The position numbers were made by a program, and so were the translations under genes. Below the pieces are notes generated by a model. That model did no database searches. It was given only the letters and a program-made list of their open reading frames with translations, and was not told the origin of the DNA. From positions 88,961,105-89,025,104 of the forward strand of contig NC_061115.1 of the NCBI RefSeq assembly GCF_002878395.1: DNA of 64,000 nucleotides, given 5' to 3'. The stretch comes from Capsicum annuum (Eukaryota; Streptophyta; Magnoliopsida; Solanales; Solanaceae). Below, piece by piece: positions 11,191-22,489 of this stretch (position 1 is its first letter; the number at the start of each line of letters is the position of its first letter).

Positions 11191-12745
11191 AAAAAGACCC
11201 TAACAACATAAAACACCATATCCCCTTGGGAGAAAACCTCCACTTTTTGATCTTTGACTAATTCTTTCAACTTTACAAGACTGGGATCTCTATCTTGCTT
11301 TTCTTTCACCTTGGAAACTAGGGATGATTTTGAGCTGTCCTAAACCCATATAATACCTTTTGCTAAATTGACTAAGTGGGCACCTAGTCTAGAAAGCTGA
11401 TGGACTTTCTAAGCTAACTTCTTACCACTATCCTCAACATGAACAACACTACCCATAGACAGTCTATTGAGAGCATCGGCCACTACATTGGTCTTACCCA
11501 AATGATAAAGGTCACTTATGTTATAACCTTTCAAGAGCTCTAACCACCTTCTCTGATGGAGGTTAAGATCTTTCTAAGAGAGTACATACTGATGGCTCTT
11601 GTGATCTGTGAATACATGTACATAAACACCGTAAAATTAATGCCTCCAAATCTTTAAGGGAAAAACTATGACTTTTAACTCAAGATCATAAGTCTAATAA
11701 TTCATCTCATGGGGTTTAAGATGTTTGGAGGCATAGGCTATGACCTTAGGATGTTGTATGAGGACACAACCCAAACCTACTCTGGATGCATCACAGTACA
11801 CTATGAATCCATCTGAACCATCTAGAAGTGTCAAAACTGAAGCAGAGGTGAGTCGAGTCTTCAACTCTTAAAACCTCTTTTAGCATGAATTTGACCACTG
11901 AAATTAAACCTTCTTCTGAGTCAATCTCGACATAGGGGATGCAATAGACAAAAATCCTTCAACAAACCAATGGTATTAGCCAGCCAAACCTAAGAAACTC
12001 CTGATATCTGATGGAGAGAAATGTCTAGGCCCATTTCTCACTATTTTTGTATTTTGAGGATCAACTCTAATTCCATCATCAGTGATGATATAACCAATAA
12101 ATGCTACTGATCTTAGCCAAAATTCACACTTACTGAATTTGGCAAATATGTGATGATTTCTGAGAGTATGAAGTACTATTCTGAGATGGTCTGCATAATC
12201 AGGCTCACTATGGGAATAGGAAAGAATATCATATATGAAGACTAATGAAGACTATAAAGAACATGTCCTAGTACTACTTGAACATACGGTTCATCAAGTC
12301 CATAAAGGCTGCTAGGTAATTGGTAAGACCAAAGGACATGACTTTGAATTCAAAGTGACCGTACCGATTACGGAAAGCTATTTTTGGAATATCATATTCT
12401 CTGACCCTGAGTAGATGATAGCCTAATCTAAGGTCTATATTGGAGAAATAACAGGCACCCTGAAGTTGGTCAAACAAGTCATAAATTCTGGGAAGTGGAT
12501 ACTTGTTCTTGACTGTGACTTTATTTAGATGACGGTAGTCTATACACATTTTAAGATAACTATCTTTCTTCCGCACGAATAAGACTGGTGCAACCCACGG
12601 GGATATACTGGGTTAGATAAATCATTTGTCTAGGAGATACTTTATTTTTTCTTTAAATTCTCTAAGTTTTGTTAGTTCCATTCTGTATGGCAGAATAGAT
12701 ATAGGGTGAGAATCTGGAGGAAGATCAATGCCAAAGTCTATTTCC
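11191..12745 (-). pseudogene. Ty3/gypsy reverse transcriptase and RNase H, broken
   Basis: The RT is open from 12576 to 12274: '[19 protein letters not shown]', '[16 protein letters not shown]', '[18 protein letters not shown]'. Upstream the frame reads 'EIDFGIDLPPDSHPI' (about 12700-12745). Downstream, the region around the FIDD motif (12190-12270) carries a local duplication ('gaagactaatgaagacta') and stops. RNase H follows at about 11450-12050, with 'SDG' and 'ALNRLSM'-type remnants. Domain order is protease, RT, RNase H, integrase, as in Tekay/Del chromoviruses. Neighbouring protease and integrase are in the same direction, so this is one decayed pol. Confidence 0.85.
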
Positions 12746-13310
12746 TTTTCGGGAGAAATCCCTAGAAGATGATTGGGAATGACATTTGAGTATTCATTCA
12801 CTACTGGGACTGATTGAAGAATAGGATTTTCGGAACTAGTGTCCTTAACTCAAACCAGATGATAGACACATCCCTTAGATATCATTTTTCGTGTCCAAAG
12901 GTAGGAAACAAGCTGACCTCTAAAAACTTAAATACTATCCAACCATTCTAGGACGGGTTCATTCAAAAACTGAAATTAGACTACTTTATTTATGTAGTCG
13001 ACTATAGCATAGCAGGAATTAAGACAATCTATGCTGAGAATGATGTCGAAATCAGTCATCTCTAATTCAACTAAGTCTGCTGAAGTGACTTTCTGCGATA
13101 CCATAACCGGATAGTTCCTGTATACCCGTCGGGCTATGATAGTTTTACCCACTGGGGTAGATACTGAGAAGGTCTCTGCTAGAATTTTGGGACTGACACC
13201 AAAATCAACTGCTATATAAAGAGTAACAAGTGATAAAAAAGCTCCTAGATCTAGTAAAGCATAAACATGTACATGAAAGTAGAGTTCAAAGCTCTATAGA
13301 AATTCTCCAT
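12746..13310 (-). pseudogene. Ty3/gypsy aspartic protease, broken
   Basis: Leftward frame: 'YALLDLGAF' near 13255 is the degenerate active-site segment (Asp present, usual Thr lost), then 'VTLYIAVDFGVSPKI', 'FSVSTPVGKTIIARRVYRN', 'SADLVELEMTDFDIILSI' and 'VFRGQLVSYLWTRKMI', the standard protease-to-RT linker of Tekay/Del elements. The gag that should precede it is missing: just to the right (13311) sequence switches to a gag of a different lineage. Confidence 0.82.
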
Positions 13311-13990
13311 TAAGTGATCACAGTCATCTTGTAGTTGGGATATTATGTGAAATTTTTCTTGAATCGCATCCAAGTTTCATGCAGTTCCTCATTTGGCAAT
13401 TGTCTGAAGTTGTTGATTTCATCCCTCAACTATAACATCCAAGAGGGTGGAAATAGCCTTTCTAGGAAAGATCCTTTCAATTGCCTCAAGTTTTTTTATA
13501 GAATTAGGGGCCAACTCATTCAACCACATTGTTGCTCCCCAGACAGAGACAATGGGAACAACCGAAGATGAATGACATTTTCACCAATAGTAGGGTTACC
13601 AAAGGACTTGAAAATGTTCATAAAATTCACCAATTGCATGTTTGGGTCATCTCCCGGAAGTCCTCCAAATAACCCCTTAAGAATTAGCAGTTATATCATG
13701 GTGTTAGTTATGTTGAACTTTACCGTAGGTACCAGTAGGGGTGGAATAATTTCTCTTGTAGCACCAGCTTCATCCAAGTTATCCTCCTCCTAATCTAGAT
13801 TAACTTGCACAACAAGTTGGAGGTTTGCTCTTCTACTAGCTACTTGGTTTTTATTGGTAGTTTCCGCTGCATTCTCTGCATGCCTCCTGTTTGCTGGTTT
13901 AATCAGATCAGCATCTCCCAAATCCTTATCATCAGGATTAGGGTCATGAGCTCTTTTCCTATTATTTTTCCACCTCTCTTATGAGAGTGT
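13311..13990 (-). pseudogene. Athila-like gag fragment
   Basis: One reverse frame can be followed for over 200 codons with only about six stops and one frameshift pair. It opens with a basic stretch 'RWKNNRKRAHDPNPDDK', then a variable linker, then 'FGGLPGDDPNMQLVNFMNI', 'NVIHLRLFPLSLSG', and in a shifted frame 'MWLNELAPNSIKKLEAIE', back to 'LRDEINNFRQLPNEEL'. Residue spacing matches the core of gag from Athila/Tat-type gypsy elements, not the Tekay gag seen at 5400-6590. The N-terminus is cut by the solo LTR at 13992; the C-terminus abuts a Tekay protease at 13310. The gene is therefore a remnant bounded by a rearrangement on one side and an insertion on the other. Confidence 0.72.
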
Positions 13991-15834
13991 TTGTAATGCC
14001 CCGAAATTGAGTCCCAAGATGTCACACAGTGCTTAGGATCACAAGTCACCCCAAACTAACCCTTCTACTGGCATAACTCATAAGCAACTGCACAAAAAGT
14101 ATAAATCTATACAAATCTACGAAAAATAACTCTTTTATGAATATGATAGATACAAAACTAAATTCACAAGATTACAACTCTACTTTTACAACCAAAACTG
14201 AAACAAAATACATCAACTTCTACTGACTATCTATGAAGCCTCTACTAGTAATGACTGTAGGTAGTCGGGTCATGACTAATCCAACTCAATACGACTGAAT
14301 AAAGAAAATACAACACTTCTCGAACTGTATAACTAACTCAACCCCTTGAATCAAAAGGACTCATCACCTGCTGAATGGATGCCGCGAACTGACTAGATCT
14401 GAAGATGTACACTATACCTTGTACCTATATTCCGAGAAAATGTATCCCACATACGAATATGTGGGTCAGTACCATGGAAATGTACCGAGCATATGGGGGT
14501 GCAATGCATATATAAAATAATATCTTAATATCATCACAGTTTATAAAATTATGCATGCTGATATAAATGACTCACTTAGCTCCAATTAAAATCATCATAA
14601 TCATTAGAGAGTAAAATATATCAAGTGAAACATGTGAGTCATCATAATAAATCTCAATTCACTTCCATCTCAATTCCAAATCATCAAAGCAATCAAATCT
14701 CATAACAATTCTCTTTGGAATATACGTTCATTAAATTTTTCGAAAACAATGACTCTCTCAAACTCAGTCTTTCAAACAAATATGTTTTCATCTCAGATAG
14801 AAGAATAAGACTTTTCATATTATATAGGGGAATACACACACACATATTAGGAGCCTCTTACAACCGACATAAACCATGTGAGCTATATGGATTCCAACAT
14901 CCAACCTACGTTGGGGAGAGCTGTCCTGTCCTTGCAATCAGAGTAGGACCTTAATCTTTTGTTCACTAGTGATCACTATATCAATCATCCTTAGGCTCAC
15001 ATGCTATGGGGGCACGTTTTTCTAGGGAAGTACCAATCACAGCTATACCTCCCACTCGGTGGTAAAGACTACTCCCGGACTTAGCTCAGATCATTTCAAA
15101 AGAAAATCCACAACAACTCAATTTAACAATTCATATCGGGAGCCATCATGCTACCCCTGTTTCATAATAAATTAACTTGTGGATTTCTTTTCTCATTCGA
15201 GTTCAAAAATAAATCTTTCAAGACCAAAAGATCAAATAATTCAAATATCAAGGTGTATATAACACATTGCTTCACCAAAGATCATAATCTCAAAGAGGGT
15301 TTAAATCCCATATATCAACACTTGAGCAAAATATTTCAAGATTCATACTTTGTATAGAAAACAAATATAACTCATATGAAAATCTGGAAATTCAACTTGA
15401 AACATGATATTAACATCAAAACTCAAGGAATTTATCTTTAAGACATCACAAAATATCATAGTTTCTTGAACAAGAATATAAGTTAATAGTTTCCATCTCA
15501 AATTCATAATTAAACAAGTAAAATCATGTATCCTTGAAAAATAGTACAAATTTTTGGGCACAAGAACGAAAGGATGTTCTTTTTGAAAACCCCACATACC
15601 TTAAACTTGATGCTTTGAATGAACTCTTGACCTTGGGACTCTATTCATTAAAATAATAAGTGTTTCTTATAGCCCTCCGAATGGGGATTCCGAATCTCGA
15701 AGAATTATTGAAACTCATGGTTGAATCTTGAGATATTTGAATTTTTAGGTTGAAACACTAATGAATGTTCTTGGTTATTTTGAGAGGAAGTAAACTTATT
15801 TTGGTGTTATGGGAGTTTAATCCTGTGTTATAGA

Positions 15835-15847
15835 GATATATAGGGGC
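15835..15847 (-). promoter_or_regulatory. TATA box of solo LTR
   Basis: Reverse strand reads GCCCCTATATATCTC; the same GCCCCTATATATG occurs at the matching place in the related LTR (40573-40584). Shared position in two copies makes a core promoter likely. Confidence 0.55.
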
Positions 15848-16013
15848 GTTTTTTGCACTTGGCAGTGAGGTATAAGGCGCACAACCGATGGCAGACCTTA
15901 AGGTGTGTGTCACACACCTTATGGCAGACATTTAAGTATGCCTCATACTCCCAATCGCACACATTTGATTGGGCGGCGCATTGCCCATCGCACACCCTTA
16001 CTACCTCTCACAA

Positions 16014-16110
16014 AAATGGGCATAACTCTTAGCTCGGGTATTGGATTTTTGCGAAATTGGTATCGTTGGAAAGCTAATTCAATTATATACAATTTGATAG
16101 GTATTGAGAT
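16014..16110 (-). promoter_or_regulatory. Conserved U3 block, second copy
   Basis: Matches the blocks at 9183-9290 and 40876-40985 ('gggcataactct', 'attggattttt', 'ggtatcgttggaaagctaa'). Lies upstream of the TATA box on the reverse strand, with a short-repeat cluster (15860-16010, many 'gcacac' and 'ccttatggcag' units) between them. Confidence 0.55.
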
Positions 16111-16370
16111 GAAAAATTCCACGTATATTAAGAGATATTCAATTTTAAAGTTGACCCTTGTAGAATCGAATGTCAAACTTTGGATGAATCAATTAGTCTT
16201 AGCTCAACTTTGTTCTAGGTCATTGCTATGAATATTTTTCACCTATAAACTACTCCATAGACTAGGATAACGGTCATAAAAATTTTATTCACGTGAAAAT
16301 TACTTGGATTAGAGCTTACACATGCAGGAAAGACGGTTAGAATTCTAGCACAAAAATATGGGGTATTACA

Positions 16371-17825
16371 GAGTAGGCGATCGTTGTCAATTATATAACC
16401 CAACTAGGTTGGGGTCAAACTCCATAGGAAATACTTTGTTCACTATGTATTGGGGTTGTTATTAGATTGTTGATCAAAGTGTCTAAATTAAAGAGGGGTT
16501 TTAGTTTTTTAAATGTTACCTCTTTATTTTGAACAGTAAGTGTTCCAAATAGTTCTCCTTATTGTAATTAGTAATTGAATGAGAATAGACAAACTGGAGT
16601 TATGGTTACCAAGATATTCAAGCAGCTAGGGTTGTGAATTATTTTTAAATTTCCACTTAATCACTTCAATTGCAAGAGTTACTGAATCCTTAAATTTACC
16701 CATTTGTTTCTCAATCTAAATGAGTAGATTATCCTTCAATTCTCTCAAACTTAAAGAACACATTAATTTAATAAATTATTCTCTGATGTATGTTTATCCT
16801 GTTAAGGTATCAACCCTTAACCCAAAGGTTAAAGCCTTTAAATCCCATGTAAACCACTTTTTTTCCCAACAAACACTTTTTATTAGAACAAATGATGTTC
16901 TTGGGCTCACGCTTCAAGTTTGTAACCAAGAAATGTCATTATTGTGAAGAAGGGTTTATACAACATTAGTTTATCATGGAAATCAAAAGTTTTCAAAACC
17001 CCAATCAACTTTTAATATCAAGGCTCCCATAACCCTAGTTATGGGAGCTTAGTCATACATTTCCATAGATGAAGAAGACAAAGTCATTATGTTTCTCATA
17101 AATAAATTCAGAAATTACTTACAAAAATCACAAGATTTTTTTCTTGAATCTTCAGAAGAAAATATGCATAAAATGATTAGATCCAAAATTCTAGATTGAT
17201 TCACAGAGATAACTACGTTACAATGAGTTTTTCCAAGTTTGAAATATCATCCAAGATACCTAAATAGAACCTAAACTGGGTATTTATATGTTCTCAATTG
17301 CAAATGATTTAAAATTTGAACTCAGAAAAACCGCATTCAAGTTAATGGCCTAATTAATGGCCCATTGCGTCACTGACGATCCATCGCTTGGGCCATTATT
17401 GAATGTCTTGGGATGTCAGGTTTTGTTAAGGGATGATAGACATGTTTGTTGACCGTCGCTGAACTAAAGGTCCATCGTAGAGGCCTTAGCTGGATCCTTT
17501 GGAATCTTGAGTTCTATTTAAGCCTGATCGCCAAGTTGGCGGTTCACCGAAAGGTTGACGGTTTTCCACTTGCACCGTCGCATGACTTCTCTACTTGAAG
17601 CATTCTATTTAGCTCCGACAGCCACACTGGCGGTCCATCGCATGAATGACGGTCTGCTAGTTTGACTGTCATTGCCCTTTTTTTGCTATTTTTCCATATT
17701 TTTCTTCCAGCTAACTCCTTAACCTAAAAACACTACAATCTACTATTAAATACAACAGTAGTTGCTTGAAAACTTACAATTATCTCTTGAAAAAGATGTA
17801 AAATGTTTCATCAAAAGCCGAAACA
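16371..17825 (-). other. Probable Athila-like leader and 5' LTR remnant
   Basis: No coding content. 'acccaactaggttggggtc' near 16400 resembles a leader segment I associate with Solanaceae Athila elements. A TATA box (reverse strand TATAAATA) lies at 17281-17288 and a cluster of 'ggtccatcgc', 'gacggt' and 'accgtcgc' repeats at 17340-17660, the arrangement seen in other LTRs here. The gag fragment at 13311-13990 would be downstream on the same strand, across the solo LTR. Precise LTR ends could not be set. The open frame 16720-16947 has no support as a gene. Confidence 0.45.
17281..17288 (-). promoter_or_regulatory. TATA box in probable Athila-like LTR
   Basis: Reverse strand 'acatataaataccc'. 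Lies directly downstream of the short-repeat cluster at 17340-17660 when read in element direction. Confidence 0.4.
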
Positions 17826-18606
17826 TTAGTCCCATTTTTGGAAAATGAGTTTGTAAGACTAGCTCATTGCTCAAATATCATTAAACCTCAAGAAATTTGA
17901 GTATATCAATAACATTTGAGGCTACAATTGAACCTCAAAGACATAGGGGTTTTGGGTATAGAAATCAATAAATTCATAAAAAAGTAGAAGAAATCTTACC
18001 TTAGATTTGTAGCAAAATAGATTACGCAAGTTATTTAAGATCCTAATCAACCCACAAAACTCACTTTGAAAACATTTCACTATATTAGGGTTTAAAGCTC
18101 AAGAGGGAGGCATAAGTGGCCAAAATTTCAAGTAAGACAACCTTTAAAGAGGCTTACCCAAGTCTCCGGTCTCGTGGTCACGAAACCTGCTCAGTCTCAA
18201 TCGCAGAACCATATTCGCACCACTCATACTATGATCACGGTATCTATCCTTATGCCAGGCATGGATGAAGCTAGGATCTTGATTTCAAGGTTAGGCAAAT
18301 GTTATGAGATTCATCTGGAGTCCATTTCAAGCAAATGAGATATGTAAACACATAGATTTTGATGTTCTAGACGCATTAGCAAAGTAGGATTTCACATTTA
18401 AAGTCATTTTATGAAAGTGTTTGCTCAGTGGTCATTTAGAACCAATGAAGACTTTAAATTTGGAAAATGGTTATAAAAAGAAAACAAACCACTAGATAAT
18501 TTAAGTATATGTTCTAGCAAGTCACTAAATACTTTAGGCAGCTATGGAGAATCTCTATCGATGAAAATAAGAAAAAATGCGGACAATGACCTGAAGGGTC
18601 ATTACA
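17826..18606 (-). repeat. Truncated 3' LTR of the third reverse element
   Basis: Matches the right end of the LTR at 22490-26360 over its whole length (compare 17838-18606 with 25655-26360: 'ttttggaaaatgagttt', 'tcttaccttagatttgtag', 'aagacaacctttaaa', 'cctgaagggtcattaca'). Its outer end on the reverse strand is TGTAATGACCCTTCAGG. Only the first 780 bases of the LTR remain; the rest is lost at the border with the Athila-like remnant. Confidence 0.8.
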
Positions 18607-19885
18607 ACATCCACTAATATGGAACTTTCATCCCTAAAAGTTAAAGATGAAGAAAATACCTACAGTATCAAATAATTAAGGATATTGGGACCGCATCTCA
18701 CTCTTGACCTCCCAAGTAGCCTTTTCAACTGAGAGATGCCTCCACTTAATCTTGACTACTACAATTTCACTAGAACTTAGTCGCCGCACATCTCTAGCCA
18801 AAATAAGCATGGACTCGCCCACAAATGTCAACTGCTCATCCAACTAGACTGAGTCCCATATAAATATATCAGAACGATCTAGAATATACTTCCGCAACAT
18901 AGAGACATAAAAAACTAGATGAAAAACGTCAAATTATGGAGGTAAATCTTACTCATAGGACAACTCCCCCACTACACATATGATCTGAAAAGGGGAAATA
19001 TAGTAAGGGAAAAAAATAGAATACACGATCACTGACTCAGAATCTCAAGGCAAAGATTCTATGGTCTGTGTAGGCCTTCTGCCTACTCCGACAACTCTAA
19101 GCCAATCCTTAATCACTCTGACACTATCCTAAAAGTGTTGAAGAAAATTTGTACCATAAGATCTTACCTCAGAAGTGTTAAACTATCCTATAGGGGAATG
19201 CCATCTCCTATGGTACAAAGCTTCATAAGGTGCCATCTCAATACTTTAATGATAATTATTGTTGTAGCAAACTCTACCAATGCTAAGTGCTGATCCCACT
19301 ATCCTCCAAATTCCATAACACAAGCTCAAATTGTATCCTTAAGCATCTAAATAGTTTGCTCGGACTAACCATCTATCTTCAGATGAATGGCTATACTCAA
19401 ATCCAGTCGAGTACCCAACTCATCTTGAAATGCTCTCCAAAATCGTGAAGTAAATACAGAACCACGATATGATATAATATACACAGGGAAAGCATTCAAA
19501 CAAACTATCTCTTGAACATAAATCTAGGCCAATCTCTCAGCACTGAAAGTCATCTGAATAGGAAGGAAATATGCCGACTACGTCAAACGATCCATAATAA
19601 TTATGACCGTGAGAAGTACTAGGCAAACCACTAATTACGTCCATGATAAACCTTTCCCATTTCTACTTAGGAATAGGTAACCTCTGAGTCAAACCACTGG
19701 ATGCTAATGCTCGACATTAACCTTCTGACAACATAGGCAATAAGCTACAAAGTCTGCCACATCTCTCTTCATACTATCCCAGTAATAAAGATGCCTCAAA
19801 TCTCTATACATCTTGGACATATTGGGGTGAATAAAATATCTAGAGATGTGAGCCTCATGTAAAATCGACTAAATTAAGTCATCAA
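18607..19885 (-). pseudogene. Ty3/gypsy integrase and C-terminal tail, broken
   Basis: Reading leftward: HHCC domain at about 19740-19870 with all four ligands ('EAHISRYFIHPNMSKMYRDL' and 'YCLCCQKV'); core with 'IIIMDRLT', 'YIISYRGSVFTS' (catalytic Asp changed to Tyr, the same change as at 10740), and 'DG' stop 'SEQTI' near 19370; then the C-terminal tail 'VVKIKWRHLSVEKATWEV' near 18715-18770 and 'MRSQYP' followed by a stop. The last codons run into the LTR junction at 18606. Many stops are TAG or TAA where relatives have Gln codons. Same family as the elements at 27986 and 43097. Confidence 0.82.
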
Positions 19886-20620
19886 GTCAAGGAAAACAAA
19901 TACAACCTTGAAACCTCAAGATACCCTCGAAATCTATAGTGTGTCTCCCAGACTCACTACGCACCACTCCATCATAGAGAAAGAACAACTTACTATCCTC
20001 AAACTGACAATCATGAATTTGCTCAAATAGGGAGGACCTCGCCTCCACATAAGCCAAAATCCTCGCGGGATCTAAAATATCAAAGAGAACCATAAAATTG
20101 GTTAAGGACTGATGTCTCGTGCCAAAAACCTCTGAGAAACTTATATACATGCAGAACTCTCTATACTCATTGCCTTGCGACTCAAGGAATCAACAACTAC
20201 ATTCACTTAACCCAGATGAAATAAGATGGAAATATCGTAGTCCTTTAGGAACTCCATCCATCTGCACTTGTGAGCATTAAGCTCTCGCTGGGTCATAAGA
20301 TGATGAAAACTTTGATGATCACTGAAAAACTATACAAGAAATATCTCCAAATCTTTAGTGCAAAAACCGCCGCCCACTACAAATCACGATATGGGTAGCT
20401 GTGCTCATGCACCTTAAGCTGTCTATAAGCATAGGCAATAACACGACCCTACTGCATCAAAATACATCCAAGACCAACATTAGATGCTTCAAAAAACACT
20501 GTGAATCCTTCACCCTCAACTGGAAGGGCTAACACCAGGGCTGAAGTGAGACAATCTTTGAGCTTTCCAAAGCTCAACTCACACTCCATGGACAATTAAA
20601 ATTAAACTTCCTTCTGGGTT
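19886..20620 (-). pseudogene. RNase H and integrase linker of the same element, broken
   Basis: Open stretch 20150-19887 (87 codons) is the linker before integrase: 'EARSSLFEQIHDCQFEDSKL' and 'RHTIDFEGILRFQGCICFP'. RNase H remnants follow to about 20600 (reverse frame 'VYTDHQSLKY'-like and 'ELNAHKCRWMEFLKDYDI'-like segments, with stops). RNase H would remove the RNA strand during reverse transcription. Confidence 0.7.
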
Positions 20621-21480
20621 AATCAAGTCTTAGATGCTGATATAGAAGAAAAACTCTAATAAAGTACCTATAATAACCTGCCAAATTTATAGAGTTGCGA
20701 ACCTTAGTAAGAGATGTAGCCCTTGCCCAATCATGAATCACTAAAATCATAGTCGAGTCTACTATTATACCCATTTTGGACACCACGTATCCAAGAAACG
20801 ACAATGAATCAATCAAACTCACACTTGGAGAACTTGGCAAAAAGCATGTGCTATAGCAATACCTAGAGCAGAATCCTCAAGTGTTGCGCATGCTCCTCAC
20901 TACTCTTGAAATGCATAAGAATATCATCAATGAACACAATAACAAAAGAGTCTATATTGAGACTGAACATACAGTTTATCAAGTTTGTAAATGAGGCTAG
21001 GGTATTAGTCAGCCGAATAGAATTTACCAAGAACATCTTCGGGATATCCTCAGCCTGAATCCTCAATTGATTATAATCGGACCTCAAATCTATCATAGAA
21101 AATAAAGTTGTGCCCTGACGTTGGTTGAATAAATCATCAATACGAGGCATAGGATAATAGTTCTTGCCCATCACCTTGTTAAGCAGCCTATAATCCTTAC
21201 ACATGCATATTGAACAATCCTTCTTCTTTGCAAACAAAATAGGGGATCACCGTGGGGATACACTAGGTCTAATAAAACCCTTACCAAGAAGACCCTAGAT
21301 CTTGGAGTTTATCTCCTTAACCTTAGCAAGAGCCATATGGTAAGGTACCATAGAAATAGGTCGGGTGCCAATCTTAAGGTCAATAGCAAACTCAATCTCA
21401 CGGTCAAGGGGGATACTAGGAAGATCGAAAGTAAACACATCAAGAAATTCAGACACAACAGGGACAGAGTCAAGCATCAA
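20621..21480 (-). pseudogene. Ty3/gypsy reverse transcriptase, broken
   Basis: Open 21480-21295: 'VPVVSEFLDVF' then 'DREIEFAIDLKIG'. Open 21237-20863 (124 codons): 'CKDYRLLNKVMGK', 'PMPRIDDLFNQ', 'FSMIDLRSDYNQLRI', and the intact catalytic '[13 protein letters not shown]'. Open 20840-20619: 'SLSFLGYVVSKMGI' and 'INLAGYYRYF', the start of the connection domain. Two frame breaks separate the three stretches, near 21265 and 20850. A deletion removes part of the segment between 'IPKM' and 'SIRLTNTLASF'. Confidence 0.87.
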
Positions 21481-22489
21481 ACTCTCTATATAGGTATTAC
21501 ATGCATAGGTTAGATATGACCTGCAACCCCTTGAGATAAGCTAAATAATCCCCGTTGGCTCATGGATAGTCGGACGCTGCAACACGACTAGGGGTATGAT
21601 GGGCATGGTAACGGTCGTATAAAAATAATCAGTGACCTCATGATAGTGGGATAACCAGTCCATGCACGAAATCACATAAAAATCTTACTTATCAAGAATC
21701 ATAAGATCAGCAAAAGTATAAATATCACTAACTATCACAACATATGATCTGAATGATTGATCCACTACTAAATAAAAATCTGTGAGAGTAGATACACACA
21801 AAGAAACAGATGATAAATCACTAGTAAAGTCCAACCATGGTGCATAATAAGAAGATATGTAAGAATAAGTTTATCAAGGATCAAAAAAAGTAGGAGCAGA
21901 CTTGCGGCATTCCAGAATAAAAATTGTAACTATAGCATTCGAAGTCTTAGACTTGGTTCTAGTAGGTACTGCATGCAACTGACCACACCTTTCACCTGGC
22001 TGGGCACCTGACCGACCTCTTATCTTACTTGCATGAGTACTACCTCGAGCGCCCTGGTAACCACCTCTACGACCTCGTGAACCAACTTTACTTGAAGGAT
22101 GAACAGACTTAATGAGAGTATCTCCTTAGGATAAAGCAACCACTGCCCTGCGACTAGGGCACTCTCTAGAGAAATGACCAAGAAGTCTGCTAGTAAAAGA
22201 AAAATCACAAGCAAAACCAAAACTCATAGATTCGGATTATTAGGCATATCTACCACGCCTATTATGACCTACAGATGAACCTATCATGGGATGATCATTG
22301 CCTTTACTAGGGCGACCACTAAAAATGAACTTACCCCCATCAGTGGTTTAAAGAGCTACTTGAACTAGTCGACTAATCTGACTCTGATGCTGAAAAAATG
22401 GATGGGGAGAATGTGCACCATAAGAAATACCACCCCTAAATAGGGAACTACCATGGCTCCCACAAAATCATCCCATAAACATGGACCCT
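21481..22489 (-). pseudogene. Gag C-terminus, zinc knuckle and protease of the same element
   Basis: Leftward: gag C-terminus rich in Ser/Gln (22270-22440, 'HPFFQHQSQISRLVQ'), zinc-knuckle remnant 'LLGHFSRECP' near 22140-22175 (His and last Cys kept), then a Gly/Arg-rich linker, the protease active-site remnant 'FFDPR' stop 'TYSYISSYY' near 21850-21890, and 'DFYVISCMDWLSHYHE' near 21650. The gag core, leader and primer-binding site are missing: sequence passes straight from gag C-terminus to LTR at about 22490, so a deletion has fused them. Confidence 0.72.

Larger units (their letters stand above)
13992..16370 (-). repeat. Solo LTR (2.4 kb) inserted in Athila-like element
   Basis: Top strand starts TGTAATGCCCCG and ends GGGGTATTACA. 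The related solo LTR at 38855-41202 has the same ends and shares internal segments (opening 'gtcacacagtgcttagg', 'aaagactactcccgg' near 15064, the conserved U3 block at 16014-16110 and the TATA box). No internal retrotransposon domain lies on either side that belongs to it; Athila-type sequence lies on both sides. Target-site duplication is unclear ('gtgtt' left, 'gagta' right). The open frames at 14715-14954 and 15905-16231 lie inside the LTR and show no gene-like features. Confidence 0.75.

Noticed and set aside
16371..17825. tRNA gene near the 'aggttggggtc' segment
   Set aside because: The phrase resembles a B box, but no cloverleaf or A box could be placed around it; it fits an Athila-like leader better.
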